A program made the position numbers and the translations under genes. The notes under the pieces were generated by a model. That model did not search any database. It was given only the letters and a program-made list of their open reading frames with translations, and was not told the DNA's origin. From Cyanodermella asteris (Eukaryota; Ascomycota; Lecanoromycetes; Ostropales; Stictidaceae): a stretch of DNA of 64,000 nucleotides. Each line of letters starts with the position of its first letter. The first letter of the stretch is position 1. Positions 23,801 through 37,485 of this stretch are shown in pieces. The DNA is taken from assembly GCA_900618795.1 (NCBI GenBank), contig UYJD01000008.1, positions 1,163,104 through 1,227,103 of the forward strand, read 5' to 3'.

Positions 23801-24619
23801 GAGATGAACATTCCGATCTGGACAACCAAGAATGGGGCACGCCTGACACAAAGCTACGTCACCGAGGAAAACCTCAAAGCAAAGGAGGTTCCCGGACTTG
23901 AGGATCTTCAAGAGGTCGGTCGTTTGCAGTTCCGTGCGCAGTTCAAGGCTGGTACAGACGAGAGTCACGAACACTTTGTTGTCGACAATGCTTCACGGGA
24001 GACTTTTGAGACGTGGGAGGCGTGCAAGGCTGAGGGAGTGCGTCAGCATTCTGTTGAGGCCGAGGTTCCCGAGCGCATCGCTGAATTGCATGAAAAATCT
24101 CTGACCGAGGGACATGATATTCTCAAGAATGCTGACCCGAAGGAGCGCAAGAAGTGGCTAGGAAAGGATGGCACTGACTGGTCTGGAGCCTTTGGTCACG
24201 ACCCTAAGGCGTATATGGACTCAAAAGGTCGCAAGGCCGCCGAGCCTGGAAAGGATGCCCCTCCCCACGACCCACACTTGCCGTCTGACGATGATGACAA
24301 TATTGACGACTACGATGATGATAGTGATGACAGCAGTGACATTGATCTTGGTGTTGCTGATGCAAACCACGGAGAAGTGACTGGAAAACGCGGAACTCAA
24401 AGTATGGATACTGGCAGAGAAAGCACAGTAAGCTCCAAGAACAGCCAGGCAGAGAACAAACGGACCGAGGCTCGCACACACCGGGGCTTGATGCAATGGA
24501 AGCCTGTTCGAAACGCCGCATTTGCAGCGGACAATGCCAAATTCGCGGCAAGAAGGGTAAAGGGCAAGATTACTGGAAGCTTGAGCGGGCGCGAACCTGA
24601 TGTTGAAACCGAGGCATGA
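20897..24619 (+). CDS. mug190: Membrane-anchored SMP/C2 lipid-transfer-type protein (Mug190/tricalbin-like)
   Basis: Three exons, 20897-21145, 21194-23146 and 23198-24619; 1207 aa, close to the size of fission yeast Mug190. Another in-frame ATG at 20885 would add four residues. After a hydrophilic N-terminus, two adjacent hydrophobic helices (~176-192 and ~197-215) form a hairpin-like ER anchor. An SMP-like lipid-transfer domain follows (~240-470; WMNRFLAIVWGLINPDM at its start). C2A lies at ~489-610 with Ca-binding-type SDPYITL and DDLNPIWEE, and C2B at ~674-800, less canonical. An Asp-rich acidic block (~1097-1120) and a basic end close the protein. SMP plus C2 proteins tether ER to plasma membrane and move lipids; Mug190 itself was named only as up-regulated in meiosis, so the tethering role is by family. 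Both introns are phase 0 with clean GT-AG. Confidence 0.9.
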
Positions 24620-25725
24620 TGAAATGAGTTGAGGAGCACTAAAAATTCGAGGAGTCGGCTATGATCGTCCTTGTTGTTAGCGGCGGGCTTCTTTTCACGA
24701 TCCTGGGAAGCCCAAACGTTTCGGACGAGATACCACAGTATAGGCATACGAATGCATGATACTCTACGAAGACTTTTTGTGATCCCTTGCGCATGGCATA
24801 CCAACGGTACTTAACGGCGTGGCGTATGGAACCAAGAACAGGGTACCGCTGCCCGGTCAAGCCACGCCAAAAGTAGCTCTTGAACAAGTGAGCAAGGACT
24901 GAAGCTGTCAACCGAATCGAACACGTGCCCGATTGTGGCTTCATGGCTCCATTCCCTAAATATACTTGCTTATGAGTCGAGCGCTGTATGAGAGCGTAGC
25001 TTACATAAGCGACCTCCACCAGAACTGACTGAAACGACAAGCAGGCTCACGAGCAAAAGTTTTCCCCAGCATCGACCTTGCCTATGAAGCTTCGTATAAA
25101 CGAACCAAACGAATCCTCACGCCACCCTCTAGCATCAAAGGTCCTAGCCAGAGTAGCGTCGAGAGCGAGCAGCAGCGTCAATCGTCCAATGCAACCTCAC
25201 GAGCTGCACGCGCCAGGGCCGGCCGATGGCGTGCTCGATGAAACCGCAAAGCTTCAGCTCTCAAAAGCTCTGCCCGCCCATGGCACACACCCACGGTGAG
25301 GGAAAAAAAGAGAAAGCTATTACGAGTATGTAGTAGTAGTGCGACGGGACAAAAAACTTTACTACCGATAGAATCATTTTGTTCTTTGTTCTGTTGCTTC
25401 TATAACCCTTCCATCTCCCCTTCTCTCGCACGTTTTCTGACACCTCGATCCACCCCCGTCTCCCCCCCCACCCACAACCCACAACNNNNNNNNNNNNNNN
25501 NNNNNNNNNNACCCACAACCCCCCTACCCCCTCACGCCCTGGATGATCGTTTGAACCTACCTACCGATCGCATCGCGTGCCCCCCGTATCTTTGATCTCG
25601 ACTGGTGGGGACACGTACGGCCACATCCACGATCCCAAAGTCTATCCATCTCAACCCAGAGTCTCCGAGCCTTGGCACAAATACACAGCATCGAAAGCCA
25701 CTCTAGTCACGATTCCTCTGTGGCC
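24620..25725. other. Intergenic with assembly gap, C-rich leader of permease gene
   Basis: Contains the 3' flank of the mug190-like gene and the upstream region of the permease. From ~25380 it is strongly C-rich and the 25-N gap interrupts it, so promoter and leader are incomplete. No ORF is supported. Confidence 0.6.
25486..25510. other. Assembly gap of 25 Ns inside an ACCCACAAC repeat
   Basis: Twenty-five N characters. The sequence on the left ends ACCCACAACCCACAAC and on the right begins ACCCACAACC, so the gap falls inside a C-rich simple repeat whose true length is unknown. Confidence 0.97.
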
Positions 25726-27390
25726 ATGAAGGACCCAGCAGGCGCTCCCATCGAGGAAAAGGCCATTTCCGGCCCGGACCTCGAATCCAGCTCGTCCAAC
25801 GAGGCAACCCAGCACCGCCACCGCCATGAGGGCACCGACGTCGCCCTGGCCCGCCGGCTGTCCGCCCGCCAGGTACAGATGATAGCCATCGCCGGCACGA
25901 TCGGGTCGGGTCTCTTTCTCGGAACGGGCAAGTCGCTCGCGCACGGCGGGCCGGCGTCGCTGCTCATCGCCTACGCCATCGTCGGCGCCATCGTGTACCT
26001 GACCATGCTGTCGCTCGGCGAGATGGCGGCGTACATGCCCATTGCCGGGTCGTTCGGCGTGTACGCTTCGCGGTTCGTCAACGAGCCTTTCGGGTTCGCG
26101 ATACAGTGGAATTATTGGGCCAACGATGCCATTTCGACGGCTACGGATTTGGTTGCGGCGCAGATTTTGATCAAGTACTGGAGCGATACGTTTCCCGGTT
26201 ACGCGGTCAGTATCATCTTTCTGGCCTTTTTGGTGGCCGTGAACCTGATTAGCGTGCGTGGCTATGGTGAGTTGGAGTATATACTCTCGCTCCTAAAGGT
26301 TGCCACCATCATCGTCTTCATTATTCTGGGCATCTGCGTCAACGCTGGCGCGAATACGGCACACGAGTACATTGGTGCCAGGTACTGGTATATTCCAAGT
26401 GCACCGTTCGTCGGAGGCATAGGTGGATTCGCCTCCGTATTCGTGACGGCGTCGTTCGCCTACGGTGGTACCGAAAGTATCGGCATCACGGCTGGCGAGA
26501 CGGCAAACCCGGCGAAGACGATTCCAAAGACGGTGCGAAATGTCTTCTTTCGTATCCTGCTCTTTTACATCCTTTCTCTGCTGATCATCGGCCTCAACGT
26601 CCCATATAACTACTCCGACCCGGTCACGGGCGCTAGCTTGAAGACCGGCAACAGCTTCACTTCCCCCTTCACAATCGTTTTCAGCATGGCAGGATCCAAC
26701 ATCGCAGGCTCCTTCATCAACGCAGTCATCCTCACCAGCGTTCTTTCCGCAGGGAACCACGCACTCTTCGCCGGTACACGTCTGCTCTACTCTCTCGCCA
26801 CCGTCCACCAGGCTCCGTGGCCGTTCGCGATGGTCGCCAAATGGAGCCGTGTACCTTGGCTGGCCCTCCTCGTGACCGCCAGTATCTCTGGCCTCTGCTT
26901 TGGATCTTCGCACATCGGCGCCGGTGAGCTCTGGTCCTGGCTGCAGAACCTCGTCGGCGTGAGCAACCAGCTGGCTTGGGTCTCCATCGGCGTTGCGTCG
27001 ATTCGTTTCCGCTGGGCGATGAAGAAGCAAGGAAAGCTGAACAGGCTGCCGTATCGAAATTGGACGCAGCCGTGGGGTCCTTGGGTCGTGGTCTTGGGAA
27101 GCAGTTTCATCATTCTGGTGCAGGGCTGGACGGCTTTTGCGCCGTGGGACGTCAGCGATTTCTTCTCGTACTATGTCGAGCTGTTGATCTTGCCGTTCTT
27201 CTACTTTCTGTGGGTCGTGTTGAAGTGGAGATGGTTCAAGCTCGTGGACCTCGACGACGTTGACCTGGAGACTGATGCCGTTTGGGAGGGGAGAGGAGAG
27301 GATGAGATCGAGACAGAAAGTGCGGTTGGTGACTTCAAGAGAGCGACACCGAAGGACAAAGCCAAGCGGTTATTCAGTTGGGTATTTTGA
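25726..27390 (+). CDS. Amino acid permease (YAT/APC family, basic-amino-acid type likely)
   Basis: Single exon, 554 aa. The first ATG is at 25726; the open frame extends upstream but without ATG. A hydrophilic His/Glu-rich N-tail is followed by about twelve transmembrane helices. TM1 carries the APC signature IAIAGTIGSGLFLGTGK, and the next helices carry GAIVYLTMLSLGEMAAYMP and SFGVYASRFVNEPFGFA with WNYWANDAISTATDLVAAQ. The soluble tail has an acidic patch and a basic end. The layout matches fungal plasma-membrane amino acid:proton symporters of the yeast Can1/Lyp1/Gap1 group. The exact substrate cannot be read from motifs alone, though the helix-3 region looks closest to the lysine/arginine permeases. 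The promoter is partly hidden by the N gap. Confidence 0.92.
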   Translation: MKDPAGAPIEEKAISGPDLESSSSNEATQHRHRHEGTDVALARRLSARQVQMIAIAGTIGSGLFLGTGKSLAHGGPASLLIAYAIVGAIVYLTMLSLGEMAAYMPIAGSFGVYASRFVNEPFGFAIQWNYWANDAISTATDLVAAQILIKYWSDTFPGYAVSIIFLAFLVAVNLISVRGYGELEYILSLLKVATIIVFIILGICVNAGANTAHEYIGARYWYIPSAPFVGGIGGFASVFVTASFAYGGTESIGITAGETANPAKTIPKTVRNVFFRILLFYILSLLIIGLNVPYNYSDPVTGASLKTGNSFTSPFTIVFSMAGSNIAGSFINAVILTSVLSAGNHALFAGTRLLYSLATVHQAPWPFAMVAKWSRVPWLALLVTASISGLCFGSSHIGAGELWSWLQNLVGVSNQLAWVSIGVASIRFRWAMKKQGKLNRLPYRNWTQPWGPWVVVLGSSFIILVQGWTAFAPWDVSDFFSYYVELLILPFFYFLWVVLKWRWFKLVDLDDVDLETDAVWEGRGEDEIETESAVGDFKRATPKDKAKRLFSWVF

Positions 27391-27719
27391 AATGCTTGCA
27401 TCGTCGATTAACAATACATCAATTCTATTGGGGCCCGGCTGTGCAACTCGACGCTGCGTCAGGTTTGCCAGCGCGCAGCCAGCAAAGCTAAAATTCCAAC
27501 TGTACGTGCACGTCGCGAATAATTCGAAATGTTCGACATCGATGCCGATTAAATGTAATGATATACGGTCGAGCGAGCCAAATAGCCATCTCTTGACCAT
27601 CCAATCACCCCGGGACACTCAAGCGCTCAGTTGCGTAGCGTCTTGAAAAAAGGAACTAGATTTGCTCGACTGCGACTTGGATGAAGCGGTCGCGTCCAAC
27701 AAAGGACGGCGGATCCGAA

Positions 27720-27905
27720 TCATGAAGCTGGGAACATTTTGCAGAGACAATCTTTTGCAGGTATCAACGTCACGGAGTATTTGGAGTCGAGCACACGCGC
27801 GCTAAGTTCTTCGTCGCCCCATGTGTGGCTCAATATAGCGTAGGCAGGAGCGGCCTCGGAGACGAAGGTCTCAAGCTTCAGCGTTTCTGTATTGATGAGG
27901 CGCAT
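27720..27905 (-). pseudogene. Truncated HET (heterokaryon incompatibility) domain N-terminus
   Basis: Minus-strand ORF of 61 codons. It opens MRLINTETLKLETF and reaches YAILSHTWGDEE, the near-invariant start of fungal HET-domain proteins. The similarity stops right after GDEE, and the frame ends 28 codons later with no later HET motifs downstream (the Y-[VI]-W-[VI]-D segment is missing). So only the first ~33 residues of the domain survive. It may be the start of a decayed gene whose rest was deleted. A hidden intron just after GDEE cannot be excluded, but I saw no continuation in the next ~300 bp. Confidence 0.75.
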
Positions 27906-29431
27906 TGCCTACAATGCGCACCGCGTTAGACTCGGTTGGCCCTTAATGGGACCAGACGAAGCTCGTCGTCGTCGTCGTTGCAAAGCATCGACTGTTGTGG
28001 TGCTGCCTAGCACTCAGACAATATGCAGCAAGATCGGTCACCTGACGGCCACGAACGTCGTCGTGTCATCCAAGGCGGGTAATCAAAAGTCTTCGCGCAA
28101 GTCCTTGAATATCTACTAACGCTACTGCGTTCATATCTATCTCTGGTATAGGCGGTTATTGTAGAAGTTGAGGCTCGCGTGCTTCACGAGGTACTCCTAA
28201 GGATTGATAAGCAAGTAGTCAATGCAGGATATTGAGAGATTATTCGCCTTGCGCCCAACTTGTACAGCAACAGTCCTGGGCTGCAATCGCCATTCGATGA
28301 CCGCTATCATGTTTTGATCCCCCCTCTTTGTTCACCGCAAGTTTTGTACCTCTGCTTGAGTCTTCGATTGGAGGACATTTTTGGAAGCGCCTGCTGCACC
28401 ATGCGCGTCTTACTCGCAAGCGCCGCAACTGATGGACGGCTTGCCGCCTCTTGACCAGCAGCTGATTGTGAAGCGGCGGACTTGTAACGGAAAACGTTGC
28501 TTGCGTGGTGCCTCAATTGAACTGGAATCTGAGTGAAGCTCAGGTACACCACAAGCAGGCTCCCTTTGCATTGTTTTGCATCTTCCCTTCGACTTGTCCG
28601 TTGACTTCACTGCATGCTTGCGAGCAGCAGCACTGAGCCGAGACAAGCCCGACCATGCGATCTCAGATCGACAGCTTCTTTGAAAGAAGGTACCAACCTA
28701 GCCGCGCGGTTGGTGGACCAAGAGCGGCATAGCAGCAAAGTTAGTGGGCTTCATTCTGGGCTCCAACACTCGGCTGACCTGTCAGTCGATGCATGCTTAC
28801 TGTGCTCGGCCCCAACCTCAACTCTACTCGTCCATGCGATATTGATCATAACATTTAGTATGGCTCGCTTCTGGACGCAGGCTTGTGCCCGTATGTCCAC
28901 AAGGTCAATTCTGGGGCCGACCTAAACGCGGCACAACGCGTGAACGGGGCGTCGAACAGCTCAGAGCGTGGCAAGCGATGTCGAGGCTCGGATGAGGCTG
29001 AACGGAGTGTATAGCGAAGTTGGCAACAGCGGACAAAGCTTGCCTAGCTCGGCAATGTTGCGCAGTCGCGTGAGAGTCAGATGCTGGAGGAGAAGCACAA
29101 TGGGACAGTTGCTGGTAGCTTCGCGACCGCGCGAAAGAAGAAATGGAAAGCACGACTTTGCAGTCCAGGCAGGCGCCTTCCACGTGAAGCAGTCGCGCCT
29201 ACCCTGTCATCACAACTTTGTCTACTGGTACTTGCCAGGCTACGTTGTCGATTCACCAATTTTCAGATTCCTGTCTATGACTCGATCTGACGGTCCTCCT
29301 TTCGACTTGACGACCACAATCAGCGCGCACTTCATTGGCTGCCTTCCTGCCATCAGTCACCACCACGTGCCGAGTCGGACAATTCACTTCGGGCACAATG
29401 CCCCTGCCGCTTCCGGGACATCGCTCCCTCG

Positions 29432-29438
29432 ATATAAA
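29432..29438 (+). promoter_or_regulatory. TATA box of the aldehyde dehydrogenase gene
   Basis: The sequence ATATAAA lies in the context CTCGATATAAAACG about 105 bp upstream of the ATG at 29543. Position and match suggest a real core promoter. Confidence 0.6.
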
Positions 29439-29542
29439 ACGTGCCAGCACCTGTCATCGTAAGTTGGGGTTTAGCACCTCTGGCTCTCCACCTCGATCAC
29501 GTTCGACCCTTGACCAATTTACCAACCGACGACTAACATACC

Positions 29543-30985
29543 ATGGTGGTTACTCCAGAGTTCCAAGGCCTCCGTGCTGTACCCAGCATCGTTGACGGCG
29601 AGTCGTTGCCAATCGACGAGACCCGGCTTGAACCTGTCATCTCTGCCGCGACCGGTCAAATTATCCACTACTATCAGAATACTGATGTCGCTACATGCAA
29701 CAAGGCATGCGATGCAGCCTGGACTGCGTTCCAATCTTGGAAACGTTCTTCTGTCGCCAAGCGCCGCGAGGTCTTGAACAACTTCTGTGCTGCCTTGAGC
29801 AAGCGAACGCCTGAGATCTTCGCCGCCATGAAGTCTGAAATTTCGTGCGAAGATTCCCTGATCTATCTCAATGTTGGCCTCGCCACCGACACGGTCGCCG
29901 GTATCGCCGCCGCCATAAGTGAGATTCGAGGCGTCATTCCGGCGAACGACAAACCAGGCAGTACGACTTTTGTCTTCAAGGAGGCCGTTGGTCCAATTTT
30001 GGTCATCCCTCCGTGGAATGTACCCCTATCCCTGGCAGTTCGTGCGATTGCTGGTGCTATTGGCGCTGGCTGCACCGTCGTGTTGAAGGCTTCGGAAATG
30101 TGTCCACTGACTGTTCAGATCATTGTTCAGGCAATGACCGAAGCAGGACTGCCCAAGGGGGTCGTCAATTTCATCACGGCCGCTCGAGCCGATGCCCCTG
30201 TCATCACCGAAGCACTGATCGCCAACAAGCACATTCGCAAGATTGACTTCATTGGGAGTGCTGTTGTAGGACGCTTGATAGCTGCTACAGCAGCCAAATA
30301 CATGAAGCCCGCCATGATGGAACTGGGTGGCAAGAATGCGTTCGTCGTACTTGACGATGCTGATCTCGACAAAGCTGCCGCGATGGCTGCTCAAAGTGCA
30401 GCTATGTGCCATGGCCAATTCTGTGCCAGTGTCGATCGCATCATTGTGCAACGCAGCGTTTCGGAGCCATTCATTGAGAAGCTGATCACGCAATTTGAGG
30501 CTATCCAGTCGGGCAATGCCGTATCTCAACGTGTTGCTCAGCATGCATACGAGCTTGTCAAAGAGGCGGAGAACGACGGTGCCAAGTTTCTATATGGCAA
30601 ACCAGGCCTTGATTCATCGGTATCCGCCGCAGTTGCTTTGCTGAAAATTGACTCGACAGCTGACACATCGTCCATGAGGATTTTGGATGAGGAGATTTTT
30701 GGTCCATGCGCCGCTCTGTACATTGTTGATGACGACAACGAAGCAATCGAGCTCACCAATCGAACTGAGTATGGATTAGTCGCTGCTATACATACCAAGG
30801 ACATGGCTCGTGGGATCAAAGTCGGCCGTGAGATTGAGTGCGGTCAGGTCATACTCAACAGCTTGACGCTTGATCTCAGCATACAAGCGCCGTTTGGTGG
30901 AGTAAAGGCATCTGGTTATGGAAAAACTCACGGTGTATGGTCGCTAGAAAACTTCTTTGTCGACCGCACTTTGATCTGGAACTAG
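29543..30985 (+). CDS. NAD(P)-dependent aldehyde dehydrogenase (salicylaldehyde/vanillin DH-like)
   Basis: Intronless, 480 aa, the usual length for the ALDH superfamily. ALDH marks in order: VIPPWNVPLSLAVRAIAGAI (cofactor-domain PWN region), VVLKASEMCPLT, FIGSAVVGRLIA, MELGGKNAFVVLDDADLDKA with the general-base Glu at 260, GQFCASVDRIIV with the nucleophile Cys at 294, EEIFGPCAAL and the closing FGGVKASGYGKTHG. All catalytic residues are present. There is no targeting peptide, so it is probably cytosolic. The overall style resembles fungal salicylaldehyde/vanillin-type dehydrogenases that oxidise aromatic aldehydes, but substrate choice is inference. The context CATACCATGG around the ATG is favourable for translation. 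Confidence 0.92.
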   Translation: MVVTPEFQGLRAVPSIVDGESLPIDETRLEPVISAATGQIIHYYQNTDVATCNKACDAAWTAFQSWKRSSVAKRREVLNNFCAALSKRTPEIFAAMKSEISCEDSLIYLNVGLATDTVAGIAAAISEIRGVIPANDKPGSTTFVFKEAVGPILVIPPWNVPLSLAVRAIAGAIGAGCTVVLKASEMCPLTVQIIVQAMTEAGLPKGVVNFITAARADAPVITEALIANKHIRKIDFIGSAVVGRLIAATAAKYMKPAMMELGGKNAFVVLDDADLDKAAAMAAQSAAMCHGQFCASVDRIIVQRSVSEPFIEKLITQFEAIQSGNAVSQRVAQHAYELVKEAENDGAKFLYGKPGLDSSVSAAVALLKIDSTADTSSMRILDEEIFGPCAALYIVDDDNEAIELTNRTEYGLVAAIHTKDMARGIKVGREIECGQVILNSLTLDLSIQAPFGGVKASGYGKTHGVWSLENFFVDRTLIWN

Positions 30986-34675
<3,690 letters not shown>

Positions 34676-35088
34676 ACAACTATACCCCATATAGCGAGGT
34701 GGCTACATCTGAATTGTAGCAGGCAAGACGCGAAAGAATGAGTTGTCAAGCGATGTTGACCAATTTCTCTCCGAGTAAACCATAAAAAGGTCAGTCAAAA
34801 TGTGTTCATAGAGCGCCATGTTTTGTCACAGACAGGAGAAAGGCCCGCAAGGCGCTGTGGAGTCTGTATCTTTGTATAGCGCAAGCGTTACTTGAATGTG
34901 CAATGAAATAATCAGATTATATGAAGATCAAAGTGAACCTAGCGCAGATTACATCGCGTCGTGTGAACTTCGGCGGAGCAGCGAATCCGAACGACAAACG
35001 TGTGTTCCCCGATCCCTTTCCATCTCTCACAAACGTGTCAAACTCTCCTGCGGCGTAAATCAGTCGGCGCGCAATATCCGTCTCCCCT
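34676..35088. other. Convergent 3' intergenic region, nothing else seen
   Basis: About 410 bp between the 3' ends of ARG5,6 (+) and the uncharacterised minus-strand gene. It must hold both polyadenylation regions. No ORF with protein character. Confidence 0.6.
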
Positions 35089-36711
35089 TCAGTCGCTGGG
35101 CTCGTACCTTCCATACTCCATGACGAGAGCTTTCACCATATTATCAGCTCGCCGGGCGCTCTTCCTTTGTGGACGAGCAACGGGCTCGACTGCAGGCTCA
35201 GCGTCCTCGTCATCGGAAATCAAAAGCGGTTCATCAATAACAACGGCATGACCAGAACCAGCCTGGATATCATTTGTGCCCTTTTTGGGAATTTTGCCGA
35301 GAAACCTCCGACCCGCCGGCGAGTCGGAAATTCGGCCCGGGACCTGGAACCCAAAGTCGCCGTAACGAGTGAGCGCCGGCGTCGATGGTGGGAGGGCGTC
35401 TGACGTGACGAACGAAGTCATGGGTGTACTTGGCGTGGCCGGAGTCAGAGGCGTCTGAGGAATGGAGAACGGGCTCGAAGAAGCGGTGCGATTGTTCGGT
35501 GTATGCGGCGTCGGTAGGCCGTACTTGGTCGTTGCTGACGTGGGCGTTTTTGGTGGCGTTTCGATGTTTGCGGGCCTCGACCGAACTTTGTTTGGCGTTG
35601 CTGGTGGGCGAGAAGATGGAGGTGGAACTGGTTTCTTCGCGAGTGAAATCACCTCGATTGATGAGGAGATGGACTCGTCGTCGTCGCCGTCGTCGTCGTC
35701 GTCGAGAGTCAGGTCCAGCCGGGCTCTTTTGGCATTTGGTGGTGGAGTGGCGGGAGTAGCAGCAGATCCGGATGCAGAAGCCTTTCGGACGTGAATCAGG
35801 GACTCCTCCGGAGACGGAGAGCCGTGTCTGCGCTTTCTCTCAAAGTCTTGGATCAGAGTCGCCTTGGCGAGCTCGTGGAATCGCTTCAACTTTTTGATTT
35901 CTGCCTGGTGTTTCTTGTTCAAACGGCTTTCGGTCGCTTTGGCGGCAGCTTCTTTCGCCTTCTCGATCGCATGGACCGATACGATGGTGCTTTCCTTTGC
36001 GGCGGGCTTCGCACTCTGGGCTCGTGCTGCTGTCGCTGATGCTTTTATGCTCGAAGAAGAAGCCGTCAGGTTCGCCAGGACGGCGTTTGATGCCTCGACG
36101 CTTTGTGTCATCAGTCCCAAGATCTTGTCTACCGCTTTCAGCTTCTTCTCGAATCCGGCGGTCATCTTGTCGACCTGATCCTGCACAGCAAGATCGCGGC
36201 TATCTTGACGGGCTACGCCCTCGAGGCGATGGTTCAAAGCGGCTTGCGCTGCTTGCAGAGAGGTGAATCTGACCTTGACAATGCCCTGGCCGGGTCTCGG
36301 TTCCTCGATTTCCGCGATATTACCGTGATCGACTCGCGAGAACATGCTGCGAACTTGATCACTCGTGACGTTGTTCTGGAATGCAAGGCGAATGCTTGGT
36401 GGATTATCGATTAAGCTGAACGACTTGAGAGGCATACGGGGCAAGCTGTATACGGTCGAATCCTCTTCTGCTTGGATCGCTGGTATATCCGGTGAAGGGC
36501 GAGGGGCGCTGGCCTGGACTGGGTGCTCAAGGCTCGATGCAACTCTTGGTTCTACTGCCGGTGAGGCGCATATCTCAGATGTGATCCATGCGCGTGATAG
36601 CGCCTCATTGTCCTCGAAGTCGCTCGCAAGCGAAGTCAGATCGCTGTCCGAAAATTCTCCGTTTGGCGCCCGTCTAGCGTCCACCTCGAAAAGACTGAAG
36701 TCTAGAGGCAT
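35089..36711 (-). CDS. Uncharacterised nuclear-looking protein: RRM-like segment, coiled coil, SIM-like motifs
   Basis: Single exon, 540 aa, no catalogued family I recognise. Residues ~104-163 have the pattern of an RRM-like fold (PSIRLAFQNN...IVKVRFTSLQAAQAALN), without clear RNP aromatic residues. A helical Lys/Ala/Glu-rich stretch (~170-295) suggests a coiled coil. It ends with a basic ERKRRHGSPSPEES. Residues 336-357 are acidic and then SSSIEVISL, and ~489-505 read AVVIDEPLLISDDEDAE; both look like SUMO-interaction motifs (hydrophobic core next to acidic residues). Between them lies a Pro/Ser/Thr-rich region with more than ten S/T-P sites. The end has a basic RPQRKSARR. These features point to a nuclear, phosphorylated scaffold, but no function is proven. 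The Asp runs come from GTC/GTCGTC codon repeats in the DNA. Confidence 0.8.
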   Translation of the reverse strand: MPLDFSLFEVDARRAPNGEFSDSDLTSLASDFEDNEALSRAWITSEICASPAVEPRVASSLEHPVQASAPRPSPDIPAIQAEEDSTVYSLPRMPLKSFSLIDNPPSIRLAFQNNVTSDQVRSMFSRVDHGNIAEIEEPRPGQGIVKVRFTSLQAAQAALNHRLEGVARQDSRDLAVQDQVDKMTAGFEKKLKAVDKILGLMTQSVEASNAVLANLTASSSSIKASATAARAQSAKPAAKESTIVSVHAIEKAKEAAAKATESRLNKKHQAEIKKLKRFHELAKATLIQDFERKRRHGSPSPEESLIHVRKASASGSAATPATPPPNAKRARLDLTLDDDDDGDDDESISSSIEVISLAKKPVPPPSSRPPATPNKVRSRPANIETPPKTPTSATTKYGLPTPHTPNNRTASSSPFSIPQTPLTPATPSTPMTSFVTSDALPPSTPALTRYGDFGFQVPGRISDSPAGRRFLGKIPKKGTNDIQAGSGHAVVIDEPLLISDDEDAEPAVEPVARPQRKSARRADNMVKALVMEYGRYEPSD

Positions 36712-37485
36712 ATCTCAGGACTCTCAATGGGTGGAACAGCTACGAAGAAAGAGAGAGGGAGAGAGAAAACGATGAAATGAGCGTTGAAAGAGAGGCTGCG
36801 ACTCGGTGAGCTCTGAGGAGAAAGGAGTGTGAGAGCAAGTGCACTAGAGACGATTGCGAATGAGCGTAAAAGAAGCTTGAGCTTTGAGGTAGCGAGCGAG
36901 AAGGTGATTAAAGGTGAGAGATGGGTAAGAAGAGGTGAGACGAGGTGAGCGTGGGGTCAAGACAAGTGAGGCTCTGAGACGAGGTTCACCAGCCCCCTGG
37001 CAACTGGACCGAGCACGTTTGGCAAGCGATTGCTGCACCTTGTCTCCGCGATATTAACCAGGCCAAAGATGCTGATTTGTGAAATAGAGGGCAATACGAT
37101 CCGCACCTCCCTTGCCGTGTTAGATCGGACTGCCATGCTCCAATCTGGTCAGAGATGCGCCCAACACCCAAAGATTATCGGGATACGCTTCACAGTTGGA
37201 GCTTAGGACGAGACTGCTGTCATTGAAATATTGCGGTAGTTATGCTCTCACGAAATGAATTGAAGCCGCTGACCAGTCCATCTAGCTCGACTCGGCATGT
37301 ATGCGCGAAACGTTTCGGCGTCAGGGTCAAAGCAGCAGCAAGGTAACTCCAGCAATCCCGGTTTTGACCGCTTCACCATTCTCTCTACATGCCGCATCCC
37401 GACCGAGGTCCACTTCAGGTCGACTCGTCTCATTGATTTCACGCAGGGAGGCAGTCGACGGCCCCAATTACGTCTGAGCTTTGAG
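36712..37485. other. Intergenic, purine-rich leader of the minus-strand gene
   Basis: The + strand has GA-rich runs from ~36740 to 36980, that is a C/T-rich leader for the minus-strand gene ending at 36711. No supported ORF. Confidence 0.5.

Larger units (their letters stand above)
27391..29542. other. Intergenic region containing a HET-domain stub
   Basis: About 2.1 kb. Apart from the HET stub (27720-27905) no coding frame is convincing; ORFs on both strands are below 165 codons and lack domains. A short CGT trinucleotide run lies near 27964-27979. The TATA box and leader of the aldehyde dehydrogenase lie at the right end. Confidence 0.5.

Noticed and set aside
25672-25725. Longer permease frame starting upstream at a TTG codon
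   Set aside because: No ATG upstream; nuclear fungal genes start at ATG, so 25726 is used.
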